A stretch of DNA of 64,000 nucleotides from Microbacterium dextranolyticum (GTDB lineage: Bacteria; Actinomycetota; Actinomycetes; Actinomycetales; Microbacteriaceae): contig NZ_JAFBBR010000001.1 in the NCBI RefSeq assembly GCF_016907295.1, positions 1,178,001 through 1,242,000 of the forward strand. The letters are read 5' to 3'. Shown here piece by piece: positions 15,800 through 25,317 of the stretch. Below the pieces are notes generated by a model. That model made no database searches, was not told the origin of the DNA, and saw only the letters and a program-made list of their open reading frames with translations. How positions within the stretch are numbered: position 1 is the first letter of the stretch; each line of letters starts with the position of its first letter. Position numbers and translations under genes: made by a program.

Positions 15800-18316
15800 G
15801 TGACAGCATCCGACACCTCGCCCGCCGCCCCGACGCACCCGCTCGGCGCGACCCATCCGCTCGCCCTCGCCCCGGTCACCGGACCGGCGAGTTCCGTAGA
15901 CGGATTCGTCCGACAGTTCCTGCGCAATCTCAACTACGAGCGGGGCGTCGCCCTGTCGGTCTCCAGCGCCACCGACCGGTACTACGCGTTCGCGATGACC
16001 GTGCGCGACTACCTCATGGCGCGCTGGCTCGAAGACGTCAAGCGCCAGCGCGAGGCGCAGGCCAAGGGTGTCGCCTACCTGTCCGCCGAGTATCTCCTGG
16101 GTCGTCAGCTCGACAACAACCTGCTCGCGGGCGGCCTCACGGAGATCGCGACCGAGGCCATGGCCGCGTGCGGCATCGACATCGACGACCTGCGCGCGCA
16201 GGAGGTCGAGCCCGGTCTCGGCAACGGCGGCCTCGGTCGTCTCGCCGCCTGCTTCATCGACTCGCTCGCGACCCTCGGCGTGCCCAACACCGGCTACGGC
16301 ATCCGCTACGAGTACGGCATCTTCCGCCAGACGTTCGTGGGCGGCCAGCAGGTCGAGCAGCCCGACGCGTGGCTCACGCTCGGCTCGCCGTGGGAGTTCC
16401 CGCACCCCGAGGCATCCCGCCGCATCTCGTTCGGCGGACACACCGAGACCTACGACGACGAGGGCACGACCCGCACCCGCTGGGTTCCGGGCTGGTACGT
16501 GCAGGCGGTGCCGTACAACTACATGGTGCCCGGCTACCTCAACGGCCGTGTCAACACGCTGCGGCTGTGGAGTGCCAAGGCGACCGACTCGTTCGATCTG
16601 CGCGTCTTCAACTCCGGCGACTACGAAGAGGCCGTCCGGGCGCAGACCTACGCCGAGAACATCTCCAAGGTGCTCTACCCCGAGGACTCCACGCCGCAGG
16701 GCAAGGAGCTGCGACTGCAGCAGCAGTACTTCTTCGTCGCGGCATCCATCGGCGACTTCCTCGAGCACACGCTTCCCGCGGACTTCGACCTCGCGAAGCT
16801 GCCCGACCGCGTCATCTTCCAGCTCAACGACACGCACCCGGTCATCGGCGTGCCCGAGCTCATGCGCGTGCTCGTCGACGAGAAGAAGATGGACTGGGAT
16901 GCCGCGTGGGCGATCACCCAGAAGTGCTTCGCCTACACGTGTCACACGCTGCTGCCCGAAGCGCTCGAGGTGTGGTCGGTCGACCTGCTCGGGCGGCTGC
17001 TGCCGCGGCACCTGGAGATCATCTACCGCATCAACGAGGAGTTCCTCGCCGCGGTGCGCGAGCGCTTCGGCGACGACGAGATGCGCATCCGCAACATGTC
17101 GATCATCGGCGACTTCCCCGAGCGGAGCGTCCGGATGGCCTTCCTCGCCACCGTCGCCGGTGCGAAGGTCAACGGTGTCGCGGAGCTCCACTCCCAGCTG
17201 CTGCGCGACAAGGTGCTGCCCGACTTCAGCGAGTTCTTCCCCGACAAGTTCACGAACGTGACCAACGGCGTGACGCCGCGCCGCTTCGTGAAGCTCGCCA
17301 ACCCGAAGCTGTCCGATCTCATCACCGAGGCGATCGGCCCCGGCTGGGTCACGGACCTCGAGCGCCTGCGAGAGCTGGAGACCTACGCCGAGGACCCGCA
17401 GTTCCGTGCGGCGTTCGCAGCGGTCAAGGCCGCGAACAAGCGACGGCTCGGTCAGGTGCTGCACGCGCGCGACGGCTTCGAGGTCAGCGACGACCACCTG
17501 CTCGATGTGATGGTCAAGCGCCTGCACGAGTACAAGCGGCAGATGCTCAAGGTCCTGCACATCGTGACCCAGTACGAGTCGATCGTGTCGGGCCGCGTCG
17601 CGGCATCCGACATCCAGCCGCGCACCGTCATCTTCGGTGCGAAGGCCGCGCCCGGCTATGCGATGGCCAAGCGCATCATCCACCTGATCAACGCCGTCGG
17701 CTCGGTCGTCAACGACGACCCGCGCGTCGAGGGACGCCTGAAGGTGCTGTTCCCGCCGAACTACAATGTCACCCTCGCCGAGCGCGTGATCCCTGCCGCC
17801 GACCTGTCGGAGCAGATCTCGCTCGCCGGCAAGGAGGCGTCGGGCACGGGCAACATGAAGTTCGCCCTCAACGGCGCGCTCACCATCGGCACCGACGATG
17901 GGGCCAACGTCGAGATCCGGGAGCTCGTCGGCGACGAGAACTTCTTCCTCTTTGGCATGAGCGAGCCCGAGGTCGAGGCGCTGTGGGCGCGCGGCTACAA
18001 GCCGGCGGAGTTCTACCAGGGCGACGACAACCTGCGCCGTGCGATGGACCTCATCGCGTCGGGGGCCTTCTCGGGCGGCGACCGGAGCGTGTTCGAGCCG
18101 ATCGTGTCGAACCTGCTGTACGACGACCGCTTCATGGTGCTGGCCGACTACTCCTCGTACATCGCCGCGCAGGAGCGCGTCGACGCGGCGTACGCCGACC
18201 AAGACGCGTGGACGCACGCCGCCGTCCTGAACGTCGCCCGGACGGGCTTCTTCTCGTCGGATCGATCGATGCGCGACTACATCGACCGGATCTGGCACAC
18301 GCCGCCGGTGATCTGA
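15800..18316 (+). CDS. glgP: Glycogen/alpha-glucan phosphorylase
   Basis: The enzyme of 838 residues releases glucose 1-phosphate from alpha-1,4-glucans with pyridoxal phosphate as cofactor. The length is normal for the bacterial family. The block EYLLGRQLDNNLL near residue 95, EPGLGNGGLGRLAACF near residue 140, and the PLP-lysine motif EASGTGNMKFALNG near residue 680 are all present. The GTG at 15800 was chosen over one 18 nt upstream because of the -10 box. A stem-loop follows the stop. It provides sugar phosphate for central metabolism, alongside the glucokinase gene at 34142. Confidence 0.96.
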   Translation: MTASDTSPAAPTHPLGATHPLALAPVTGPASSVDGFVRQFLRNLNYERGVALSVSSATDRYYAFAMTVRDYLMARWLEDVKRQREAQAKGVAYLSAEYLLGRQLDNNLLAGGLTEIATEAMAACGIDIDDLRAQEVEPGLGNGGLGRLAACFIDSLATLGVPNTGYGIRYEYGIFRQTFVGGQQVEQPDAWLTLGSPWEFPHPEASRRISFGGHTETYDDEGTTRTRWVPGWYVQAVPYNYMVPGYLNGRVNTLRLWSAKATDSFDLRVFNSGDYEEAVRAQTYAENISKVLYPEDSTPQGKELRLQQQYFFVAASIGDFLEHTLPADFDLAKLPDRVIFQLNDTHPVIGVPELMRVLVDEKKMDWDAAWAITQKCFAYTCHTLLPEALEVWSVDLLGRLLPRHLEIIYRINEEFLAAVRERFGDDEMRIRNMSIIGDFPERSVRMAFLATVAGAKVNGVAELHSQLLRDKVLPDFSEFFPDKFTNVTNGVTPRRFVKLANPKLSDLITEAIGPGWVTDLERLRELETYAEDPQFRAAFAAVKAANKRRLGQVLHARDGFEVSDDHLLDVMVKRLHEYKRQMLKVLHIVTQYESIVSGRVAASDIQPRTVIFGAKAAPGYAMAKRIIHLINAVGSVVNDDPRVEGRLKVLFPPNYNVTLAERVIPAADLSEQISLAGKEASGTGNMKFALNGALTIGTDDGANVEIRELVGDENFFLFGMSEPEVEALWARGYKPAEFYQGDDNLRRAMDLIASGAFSGGDRSVFEPIVSNLLYDDRFMVLADYSSYIAAQERVDAAYADQDAWTHAAVLNVARTGFFSSDRSMRDYIDRIWHTPPVI

Positions 18317-18320
18317 ACCG

Positions 18321-18367
18321 CGGACTCCGGCCCGGTGCGCCTCGGCGTGCCGGGCCGGAGTCGTCCG
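18321..18367. terminator. Shared terminator between glgP and the amidotransferase gene
   Basis: ACTCCGGCCCGG pairs with CCGGGCCGGAGT around a 14-nt loop, and outer bases CGG/CCG extend the stem. It sits between the stops of two convergent genes and could serve both. Confidence 0.7.
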
Positions 18368-18369
18368 CG

Positions 18370-19101
18370 TCAGCGCGCGTAGCGCTCGACGAAGGCGCGC
18401 AGGATGCCGCCGGTGTGCGGCACCGGCAGGCGACGCACGGCGGCGAGCGTCGGGTCGAGCTCGCCGCCGCCGAAGTAGCCGTGGTGCGCGTACGCACGGA
18501 TGCGCGTGGAGATCCCCTCGACGTCGCATTCCGGGTGGAACTGGGTGGCGTAGACGTTGTGCCCCACGCGGAACATCTGTACGGGGCACGCCTCTCCCCG
18601 TACGAGGAGCGTCGCCGCGGGTGGCAGGACGGTGATCGCCTCTTTGTGGCCGACGAACGCCGTGAACCGATCGGGAAGGCCGCGGAGCAGGGGATCGGCG
18701 CGCCCGGCCTCGGTGCGGCAGACCTCCACGACGCTGATCGGCTCCCGATGGGTGCCGTCGATCGTCGCGCCGAGCGCCGTGCCGACCGTCCCGACGCCGT
18801 AGCAGGCGCCGAAGAACGGGAAGTCGCGGGCCAGCACGTCGACCAGGAGCGCGGCGATCTCGGATTCGACCCGTTGCTGGACGGCCGACTTCTTCTCGAT
18901 CGGGTCGGACGCGTTGAAAGGCCCGCCGCCGACGAACACGCCCGAGTAGTCGTCGAGGTCCACCGGGCCGAGCGGCTCGGCCTCCAGTCGCCGGCGGACG
19001 AGAGAGCTCTCGTCCAACCCGGTGAAGCGCTGGAAGAGTGCGTACTCCTCGTCGGCGGGCACGTCCTCGGCACGCGTCGCGAGCAGCAGGAACGGCTTCA
19101 T
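18370..19101 (-). CDS. Class I glutamine amidotransferase (GMP synthase-like)
   Basis: The 243-residue protein is a stand-alone class I glutaminase domain. The nucleophile Cys 100 lies in FFGACYGVG and the catalytic pair His 189 and Glu 191 in QFHPE, so it should be active. It resembles the GMP synthase/carbamoyl-phosphate synthase small-subunit group, but no partner synthetase is nearby. Related single-domain proteins act on gamma-glutamyl compounds. The ATG at 19101 gives the usual N-terminus, and no better start is visible. The true substrate is unknown. Confidence 0.82.
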   Translation of the reverse strand: MKPFLLLATRAEDVPADEEYALFQRFTGLDESSLVRRRLEAEPLGPVDLDDYSGVFVGGGPFNASDPIEKKSAVQQRVESEIAALLVDVLARDFPFFGACYGVGTVGTALGATIDGTHREPISVVEVCRTEAGRADPLLRGLPDRFTAFVGHKEAITVLPPAATLLVRGEACPVQMFRVGHNVYATQFHPECDVEGISTRIRAYAHHGYFGGGELDPTLAAVRRLPVPHTGGILRAFVERYAR

Positions 19102-19241
19102 CGCGCCGCTCCCGGAGAGTGGCGGAGGGAGGGGGAGCGCGGGGTCATCCGGGCAGTGTGCATCACCGCGTCGCAGACGTGCAAATCGGTCCGCGCGGAT
19201 AGGCTGGGCCTACTTGTCCGCACCCATCGTGGAGGTACCCC

Positions 19242-19469
19242 ATGGCGATCGCAGCACTGCACGGAGGCCCGCTCGACGGGCAGGTCATCCCCCTCGACGA
19301 CGAGTCCCAGACGCAGCTGATCCTGCCGTACAGCGAGACGCAGATCGTGTACGAGCGTGCGGGAGAGCCGGAGAACACCGGCGAGGGCGACGGGCCGACG
19401 ACAGCCGCGTTCCACTACGTCGAGGTCGAGGACGACATCGATCCCGACCCCGACGGTCGCGACGAGTGA
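19242..19469 (+). CDS. Small acidic hypothetical protein
   Basis: The 75-residue product is acidic, with a C-terminal run of Asp and Glu (VEVEDDIDPDPDG). It begins MAIAALHGGPLDGQ; the HGGPLDG motif recurs in small actinobacterial and actinophage proteins of unknown role. A GGAGG ribosome binding site lies 6 nt before the ATG, and a -10 box TAGGCT (19200-19205) lies further upstream. The stop overlaps the CYTH gene start by 4 bp (GTGA), so the two are coupled. Confidence 0.75.
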   Translation: MAIAALHGGPLDGQVIPLDDESQTQLILPYSETQIVYERAGEPENTGEGDGPTTAAFHYVEVEDDIDPDPDGRDE

Positions 19470-20128
19470 GCGACGAACCCACCACGTCGCTCGAGATCGA
19501 GCTCACCTTCGACGTCGTCGAGGACACACCGCTCCCGCTGCTGATGACGCTTCCGGGCGTCGCGTCGATCACCGGGCCCGAGATCCGCGATCTCGACGCA
19601 CGGTATCTCGATGTCCCAGACCTCGCGCTCGGGCGGGCCGGGTATGCCGTGCGCCGCAGAACCGGCGGGCCCGACGAGGGGTGGCACATCAAGGGCCCCA
19701 AGGACACGGGCGGCGGACGCCTCGAATCGCACTGGCCGCTGGACGAGGGGCCCGCTGGTACGGTCGTCGTCCCCCCGGATGTCGACGCCGCGGTCGCCGC
19801 GATCCTGAGCGACGTCGGGGTGACACCGGCCGGCGCACCCGACCTGACGCCTCTCGCCCGCATCCGCAACGAGCGGCATGCCTACGTCCTCCTCGGGCAC
19901 GACGGGGGAGTGCTGGCCGAGTTCGTGGACGATCACGTCACCGCGACCGATGAGCGCCGCGGCGCGAACACGGCGTGGCGGGAGTGGGAGTTCGAACTCG
20001 GCCCGTCCGCGCCCCCACCCGGGCCCGCGCGCGACGCGCTTCTGGGCGCGGTGTCCGCAGCGGTCGCCGATGCCGGCGGGCGCCCGGCGGCATCCGATTC
20101 CAAGCTCGCACGCTCGCTCGGCCTCTGA
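19466..20128 (+). CDS. CYTH domain protein (triphosphate tunnel fold)
   Basis: The 220-residue protein belongs to the CYTH/triphosphate tunnel metalloenzyme superfamily, whose members act on triphosphates such as inorganic triphosphate, ATP or thiamine triphosphate. The N-terminal ExExK motif appears as EIELTF, with Thr in place of Lys. Further family features are the Tyr-Leu-Asp strand ARYLDVPDLAL, AVRRRTGG, and the C-terminal WREWEFEL. The start is GTG within the GTGA overlap with the preceding small gene. No CHAD domain is attached. Activity is uncertain because of the altered first motif. Confidence 0.8.
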   Translation: MSDEPTTSLEIELTFDVVEDTPLPLLMTLPGVASITGPEIRDLDARYLDVPDLALGRAGYAVRRRTGGPDEGWHIKGPKDTGGGRLESHWPLDEGPAGTVVVPPDVDAAVAAILSDVGVTPAGAPDLTPLARIRNERHAYVLLGHDGGVLAEFVDDHVTATDERRGANTAWREWEFELGPSAPPPGPARDALLGAVSAAVADAGGRPAASDSKLARSLGL

Positions 20129-20143
20129 ATCGAGCCTTTCCGC

Positions 20144-20193
20144 CGGACGACTCCGCCCCTGCAGGTGATCACCTGCAGGGGCGGAGTCGTCCG
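20144..20193. terminator. Perfect 50-bp palindrome between convergent genes
   Basis: Two 25-bp arms (CGGACGACTCCGC... and its exact complement) meet at the centre TGATCA without a single mismatch or loop base. It lies 15 bp after the CYTH gene and 11 bp before the end of lpd, which converge here. A bidirectional terminator is the simplest reading. Confidence 0.75.
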
Positions 20194-20204
20194 AGCGCGA
20201 GAAC

Positions 20205-21605
20205 TCAGAGGTTGATCATGTGGCCCGCGAGGCCGTGGAACGCCTCCTGCAGCGCCTCCGACAGCGTCGGGTGCGTGTGCACGTTGCGGGCCAGTTCGAG
20301 CGCCGTGAGGTCCCACTTCTGCGCGAGCGTCAGCTCGGGGAGGAGCTCCGACACGTCGGGGCCGATGAGGTGCCCGCCGACGAGCTCGAGGTGCTCGGCG
20401 TCGGCGATGAGCTTGACGAAGCCGACGGGCTCGCCGAGGCCGTGTGCCTTGCCGTTGGCCATGAACGGGAACGTCGCGACCTTGTACTCGCGGCCGGTCT
20501 CCTTGTACTGCGCCTCGGTGTAGCCGAACGAGGCGACCTGCGGCGAGCAGAACGTGGCGCGCGGCATCATGCGGTAATCGCCCAGGGTCATCGTCTCCGC
20601 GCCGCCGATCGTCTCGGAGGCGACGACGCCCTGCGCCTCGGCCACGTGCGCGAGCTGCAGCTTGGCGGTGACGTCGCCGATCGCGTAGATCCCCGGAACG
20701 TTCGTGCGCATGTGGTCGTCGATGTCGATGGCACCGCGCTCGGTGAGCTTCACGCCGGTGTTCTCGAGACCGAAGCCCTCGACGCGGGGGGCGAAGCCGA
20801 TCGACATGAGGACCTTGTCGGCCTCGATCTGGTTCTTCTCACCGGTCTTGTTGTCGCTGAAGGACACCGTGACCTTGTCGCCCGAGTCGACGACCGACTC
20901 GACCTTGGTGCCGACCAGGATGTCGACGCCGAGGTTCTTGTACTGCTTCGCGATCTCCTTGGAGACATCCGCGTCCTCGTTGGGGAGCGCCCGGTCGAGG
21001 AATTCGATGATCGTGACCTTCACGCCGTAGTTCGTGAGGACGTAGGCGAACTCCATGCCGATCGCGCCGGCACCGACGATGACGATCGAGCCGGGCAGGT
21101 CGCGCGTGAGGATCTGCTCCTCATAGGTCACGACGTTCTTGCTGAGGGTCACACCGGGCAGCAGACGCACGGTCGAACCGGTCGCGATGATGACGTTGTC
21201 GAAGGTGACCTCTTCGGTCGACCCGTCGCTCTTGGTCACCGTGAGGGCCTTGGGGCCCGTGAACGAGCCGCGCCCCTCGTACTCGGTGACCTTGTTCTTC
21301 TTCATCAGGTAGTGGATGCCCTTGACGCGACCGTCGGCGACGACGCGCGAGCGGTCGAAGGCCTTGCCGAAGTCCAGCGTGAACTCACCCGAGATGCCGA
21401 AGAAGTCGGCTCTGTGCGTCAGGGTGTGCGCGATCTCGGCGTTCTTCAGGAGAGCCTTCGAGGGGATGCAGCCGACGTTCAGGCAGACACCGCCCCAGTA
21501 CTTCTCTTCGATGATGGCGACGGACTGCCCGAGCTGGGCTGCGCGGACCGCCGCGACATAGCCACCGGGGCCGGCACCGAGGACGACGACGTTGTAATGA
21601 GGCAT
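20205..21605 (-). CDS. lpdA: Dihydrolipoyl dehydrogenase (E3)
   Basis: The 466-residue flavoprotein reoxidises dihydrolipoamide in the pyruvate and 2-oxoglutarate dehydrogenase complexes with NAD+. The FAD motif [14 protein letters not shown] is at the N-terminus, the redox-active disulfide is Cys 41-Cys 46 in [13 protein letters not shown], the NAD motif is [13 protein letters not shown], and the active-site His-Glu region reads [12 protein letters not shown] near the end. The ATG at 21605 follows a TAGGCT box by 7 nt, with GGGAG in between. The E1 and E2 genes are not adjacent, as is usual in actinobacteria. Confidence 0.96.
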   Translation of the reverse strand: MPHYNVVVLGAGPGGYVAAVRAAQLGQSVAIIEEKYWGGVCLNVGCIPSKALLKNAEIAHTLTHRADFFGISGEFTLDFGKAFDRSRVVADGRVKGIHYLMKKNKVTEYEGRGSFTGPKALTVTKSDGSTEEVTFDNVIIATGSTVRLLPGVTLSKNVVTYEEQILTRDLPGSIVIVGAGAIGMEFAYVLTNYGVKVTIIEFLDRALPNEDADVSKEIAKQYKNLGVDILVGTKVESVVDSGDKVTVSFSDNKTGEKNQIEADKVLMSIGFAPRVEGFGLENTGVKLTERGAIDIDDHMRTNVPGIYAIGDVTAKLQLAHVAEAQGVVASETIGGAETMTLGDYRMMPRATFCSPQVASFGYTEAQYKETGREYKVATFPFMANGKAHGLGEPVGFVKLIADAEHLELVGGHLIGPDVSELLPELTLAQKWDLTALELARNVHTHPTLSEALQEAFHGLAGHMINL

Positions 21606-21612
21606 GGCTCCC

Positions 21613-21618
21613 AGCCTA
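21613..21618 (-). promoter_or_regulatory. -10 box before lpdA
   Basis: TAGGCT on the minus strand lies 7 nt upstream of the start codon, which implies a leaderless or nearly leaderless mRNA. It overlaps the end of the copC coding region. Confidence 0.45.
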
Positions 21619-22203
21619 GTCCTCGCGGCGCCCCCTCGACCGCGCGAGCAGCACGGCCACCACGGCGCCGCCGGCACCGACGAGCACGATCGCGACGACA
21701 GCGACGGGCCACCCCCACGCGGAGTCGCCGTTCGTCGATGACGGGTCGGGCTGCGCGGTGAGCGAGGCGGTCGGCACGACGGATCCGTCGCCGTAGCTGA
21801 ACGAGAACTCGTTCGAGATCGGATGCCCGTCGCTCGAGACGACGCGCCAGCGCACCGTCACCGGCCCGGGCCGCGCCGCCTGCGTGTTGAGCGGCTGGGT
21901 GAGCCGGGTGCCGCTGAGGACGGCCGGGCCGTCGGTGAGGTCGGTGCCGGAGGCATCCGTCACGACGACCTCGGTCGCTCCGGGCTCGTCCATCAGCACG
22001 CCACTGAAGGTGAGGACGAGGTCCGCGGGCAGCTCGGCCACCGCCGTGTCGGCCTTGGGGCTCGTGCCCAGCAGCTCGTCGTGCGCCGCGGCGGGGGAGG
22101 CCACGGTGAGCGCGCCGAGTGCGACCAGGGCGGCGGCGGCGGCGGTGGCCGTGCGGAACGAGAGTCGGCGGGGACGGCGGGCGGGAGCGGACTGTGCAGA
22201 CAT
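21616..22203 (-). CDS. copC: CopC domain copper-binding exported protein
   Basis: The 195-residue protein has a signal peptide (about residues 1-37, cut after SPAAA), leaving His as the first residues of the mature CopC domain ([14 protein letters not shown]), the canonical copper ligand position. A DGHP motif further on supplies another ligand. A C-terminal membrane helix (about residues 165-188) and basic tail anchor it. CopC proteins hold copper outside the membrane and often work with CopD, which is not present here. It is divergent from the Met/Cys-rich copper protein gene at 22409. The stop is 10 bp from lpdA, so the two may be cotranscribed. Confidence 0.85.
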   Translation of the reverse strand: MSAQSAPARRPRRLSFRTATAAAAALVALGALTVASPAAAHDELLGTSPKADTAVAELPADLVLTFSGVLMDEPGATEVVVTDASGTDLTDGPAVLSGTRLTQPLNTQAARPGPVTVRWRVVSSDGHPISNEFSFSYGDGSVVPTASLTAQPDPSSTNGDSAWGWPVAVVAIVLVGAGGAVVAVLLARSRGRRED

Positions 22204-22408
22204 CCTCTTCAGCGTAACCGCGGCGTGGACGCGTCGCCCCCGAACCGACGGGACGTGTGACGAGCATGTGAAATGCGGCTGAGCGCGCCGCAGGAGCCGT
22301 GACGGCACGGGCGGATCGGGGTAACGTGCCCAGCAGGCGGGTACGTCTCTCGGATTCGAGTCGGTGTCCGCCGCGACAATGACGGCTGGACACGGAACGA
22401 GGTACGTG

Positions 22409-22822
22409 ATGGACGCGATGATGATGGGCGCGATGACCGACGACATGATGTCGATGGAGGGCATGCCCGCGATGGACATGGCCATGATGCAGGCGTGCAT
22501 GGACGCGTGCGCCGCCTGCGAGCAGGCCTGCACCGTCTGCTCGGTGCAGATGATGGACGGTCGGATGATGGACTGCGCTCCGGCCTGCATGAACTGCGCC
22601 GACATGTGTCACACGATGATGCGGACGATGCTGCGGATGCAGGGCATGACCCCCGCGGTCATGATGTCCATGCTCGACGCGTGCATCGCGATGTGCCAGA
22701 TGTGCATGGACGAGTGCATGGCGCACGCCGACATGAGCCCGGTCTGCAAGATGTGCGCGGATGCCTGCACGGCGTGCATGGACGCATGCTCGACCATGCG
22801 CGACGCTCTCGCCGCGGCCTGA
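22409..22822 (+). CDS. Cys- and Met-rich copper-binding four-helix protein (Csp/DUF326-like)
   Basis: The 137-residue product has 18 Cys and 36 Met by direct count. The Cys residues are spaced mostly as CxxC and CxxxC (CMDACAACEQACTVC, DCAPACMNCADMC, ACIAMCQMCMDEC, CKMCADACTACMDAC), as in the copper storage proteins Csp1 and Csp3, where Cys residues line the core of a four-helix bundle and hold Cu(I). There is no signal peptide, which points to a cytosolic Csp3-type protein. The Met-rich N-terminal 28 residues are an extra. The ATG at 22409 has CGAGG 6 nt upstream; in-frame GTG codons exist at 22364 and 22406. It faces copC, supporting a role in copper handling. Confidence 0.82.
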   Translation: MDAMMMGAMTDDMMSMEGMPAMDMAMMQACMDACAACEQACTVCSVQMMDGRMMDCAPACMNCADMCHTMMRTMLRMQGMTPAVMMSMLDACIAMCQMCMDECMAHADMSPVCKMCADACTACMDACSTMRDALAAA

Positions 22823-22886
22823 GGTTACCCGCAGGGACGCGGCTCGGCTCGCTACGGCCAGGCCGTGGCGGGTTCTTCGCGCTCGA

Positions 22887-23231
22887 TCAGACGACGGCGG
22901 CGTTGTACAGCCGCCCGCCGGCGGACAGTGCGTGGTAACGCTCGTGCACGGCGACGGGCGTTCCCGGCGTCGTGGTCGTCGCGGCGCCGGCGCTCCACAG
23001 CTGGAGGACACGTCCGTCGAGCGTGCGCAGGATGAGTGCGCCGTCGACGTCGTCCACCGCGTGGACGATCGCGTCGACCCACTCGGTCGGCGTCGAGGCG
23101 ACCAGCCGCGCCTGGATCAGATGCAGAGCGTGTCCCGGTGCGAAGGAGGAGCAGGGCTCGGCGTGCGCGCACATGCAGACCGCGTCCTGACGCACCGGGG
23201 TGGTCGTGAAGCGGTTCTGCGGCGTGGACAC
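22887..23231 (-). CDS. Hypothetical protein with a CxCxHxxxC motif
   Basis: I do not recognise the family. The 114-residue product has a cluster of possible metal ligands near its N-terminus, Cys 19, Cys 21, His 23 and Cys 27 (CMCAHAEPC). The rest is predicted soluble and beta-rich (ALILRTLDGRVLQLWS). The GTG start is preceded by a strong AAGGAG. It ends 65 bp from the copper protein gene, converging on it, so a link to metal handling is possible but unproven. Confidence 0.65.
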   Translation of the reverse strand: MSTPQNRFTTTPVRQDAVCMCAHAEPCSSFAPGHALHLIQARLVASTPTEWVDAIVHAVDDVDGALILRTLDGRVLQLWSAGAATTTTPGTPVAVHERYHALSAGGRLYNAAVV

Positions 23232-23420
23232 GGGATCTCCTTCGTGAGTCGGGCCGTCGCGGCGGTGCCGTGCAGCTTGGGATTCAGGCTAGGTCGACGG
23301 TGGCGGGGGCGCGCGGTCGCCGACACACGCTGCAACAATCCCGACCCGGTCGCCGCTCCGCGCCGTCCCGAGGTGCGGTGATCGGTCGGGATCGGGGACG
23401 CCGGGCCGTGGCCGATCCGT

Positions 23421-23426
23421 TAGGCT
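23421..23426 (+). promoter_or_regulatory. -10 box of the garA-ftsR operon
   Basis: TAGGCT lies 20 nt upstream of the garA start with AGAGGAGG in between, giving a short leader with a strong ribosome binding site. I see no convincing -35 box. Confidence 0.45.
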
Positions 23427-23446
23427 GACACGAAGAGGAGGACAGT

Positions 23447-23944
23447 GTGAACGAGAACGATCGCGACGCCGGGGCCGGCGCCGGGGACATCCGACGCGGT
23501 GCGGATGCCGGGCGTTCCGTCGACACCACCCAGACCTTCGGTCACGACTCCGACCTCTCCTTCGTGCCGTTCGGCAGCGACCTCACCGACGCCGAGCTCG
23601 AGTCGATCGCGGCGCTGCCGTCCCGTGCGGCGTTGCTGCTCGTGCGGTCGGGGCCGACCGCCGGTGCCCGCTACCTTCTCGACAGCGATGTGACGACCGT
23701 GGGTCGCCACCCCGAGGCGGACATCTTCTTCGACGACGTCACGGTCTCGCGGCGGCACGCGGAGATCACGCGCACCGGCGGATTCTTCGAGCTGATCGAC
23801 CAGCGCTCCCTCAACGGCTCCTACGTCAACGGCGAGCGGGTCGACCGCGCCGTCCTCGACGACGGCGCCGAGGTGCGCATCGGCAAGTTCCGGCTCAACT
23901 TCTTCGTCTCGCCCGCTGACCGCGCGTCGGTGACGGGCGCGTGA
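23447..23944 (+). CDS. garA: FHA domain regulator of the GarA/OdhI family
   Basis: The 165-residue protein has a disordered N-terminal tail with the phospho-acceptor-like stretch VDTTQTFG and a C-terminal FHA domain (about residues 70-155: TVGRHPEADIFFDDVTVSRRHAEI, SLNGSYVNG). In mycobacteria and corynebacteria this protein inhibits 2-oxoglutarate dehydrogenase until Ser/Thr kinases phosphorylate the paired Thr in the tail. The tail here reads DTT where GarA has ETT. The start is GTG after AGAGGAGG. It overlaps ftsR by 4 bp, matching the mycobacterial Rv1827-Rv1828 order. The PASTA kinase at 38399 is a candidate kinase. Confidence 0.88.
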   Translation: MNENDRDAGAGAGDIRRGADAGRSVDTTQTFGHDSDLSFVPFGSDLTDAELESIAALPSRAALLLVRSGPTAGARYLLDSDVTTVGRHPEADIFFDDVTVSRRHAEITRTGGFFELIDQRSLNGSYVNGERVDRAVLDDGAEVRIGKFRLNFFVSPADRASVTGA

Positions 23945-24621
23945 GCCCGGCCGCTGCACCCCGCGGACGCCAGGCGTCGGCGGGGTACCTGAGCATCGGC
24001 CAGGTGCTGGCGCGGCTGATGCCCGAGTTCCCCGACCTCAGCGCCAGCAAGCTGCGCTACCTCGAGGAACAGGGACTCGTCACGCCGCTGCGCACCGAAG
24101 CCGGGTATCGCAAGTTCTCGCCCTCGGACGTCGTGCGCCTGCGCACGGCCCTCGTGCTGCAGCGCGACCACGATTTCAAGCTCGCGCGCATTCGCGAGTA
24201 CCTCGACGCCCATGACGGCGAGACCGAGATCTCCGTCCCGCCCTCGATCCTCGAGGCTCCGCGTCGGTATCGCCGCGATGAGCTGCTCGGCGCGGCCGGA
24301 GCATCGGCGGCCCTGCTCGACCAGGCCGTCAGTGCCGGGCTGGTCGTCGCATCGGATGCTTACGACGAGCGCGCTCTCACGGTGCTTCGGGCTCTCGTCG
24401 CCCTCGACGCTCACGGCATCCAGCCTCGTCATGTGCGCGGCATGCGCCAGGCCGCCGAACGCGAGGTCGCGCTCGTCGCCAGCGCTCTCGCGCCCCTGCT
24501 GAGGCGCACTGACGTGTCCTCGCGCGCCCGCGCCCATGAGCTCGCTCCCGAACTCTTGCGCCGATTGGACGAGGTGCGCGCGGTGTTCCTCACGTCGGCG
24601 CTCGATCGTCTCGCGCCGTGA
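23941..24621 (+). CDS. ftsR: MerR family division regulator FtsR
   Basis: The 226-residue protein has an N-terminal MerR-type winged helix (SIGQVLARLMPEFPDLSASKLRYLEEQGLV, about residues 17-85) and a C-terminal helical effector region. It matches the Rv1828/FtsR branch, which activates ftsZ in Corynebacterium. No metal-binding Cys are present. The GTG start overlaps garA by 4 bp. A direct target may be the repeat-rich region upstream of ftsZ at 56992-57053. The sequence recognised by this protein is not known to me, so this is an inference. Confidence 0.85.
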   Translation: MSPAAAPRGRQASAGYLSIGQVLARLMPEFPDLSASKLRYLEEQGLVTPLRTEAGYRKFSPSDVVRLRTALVLQRDHDFKLARIREYLDAHDGETEISVPPSILEAPRRYRRDELLGAAGASAALLDQAVSAGLVVASDAYDERALTVLRALVALDAHGIQPRHVRGMRQAAEREVALVASALAPLLRRTDVSSRARAHELAPELLRRLDEVRAVFLTSALDRLAP

Positions 24622-24721
24622 GAGGTGCGCGACACGCCGGGACGATCGACGCGGATGTCGTTGCCGGTGGGGTCCCCCTGATCTACCGTGGAAGAACACC
24701 CGAGTCCGGCTGGAGGCGAGA

Positions 24722-25267
<546 letters not shown>

Positions 25268-25317
25268 GCCTCGCGCTCCGCGCCGGAGCGACGATGCGGG
25301 CCCGTCCGGCCTGCGCG

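Noticed and set aside
22609..22797. Small His/Met-rich frame antisense to the Csp-like gene
   Set aside because: Its His and Met content is only the complement of the Met/Cys codons of the real gene; there is no ribosome binding site.
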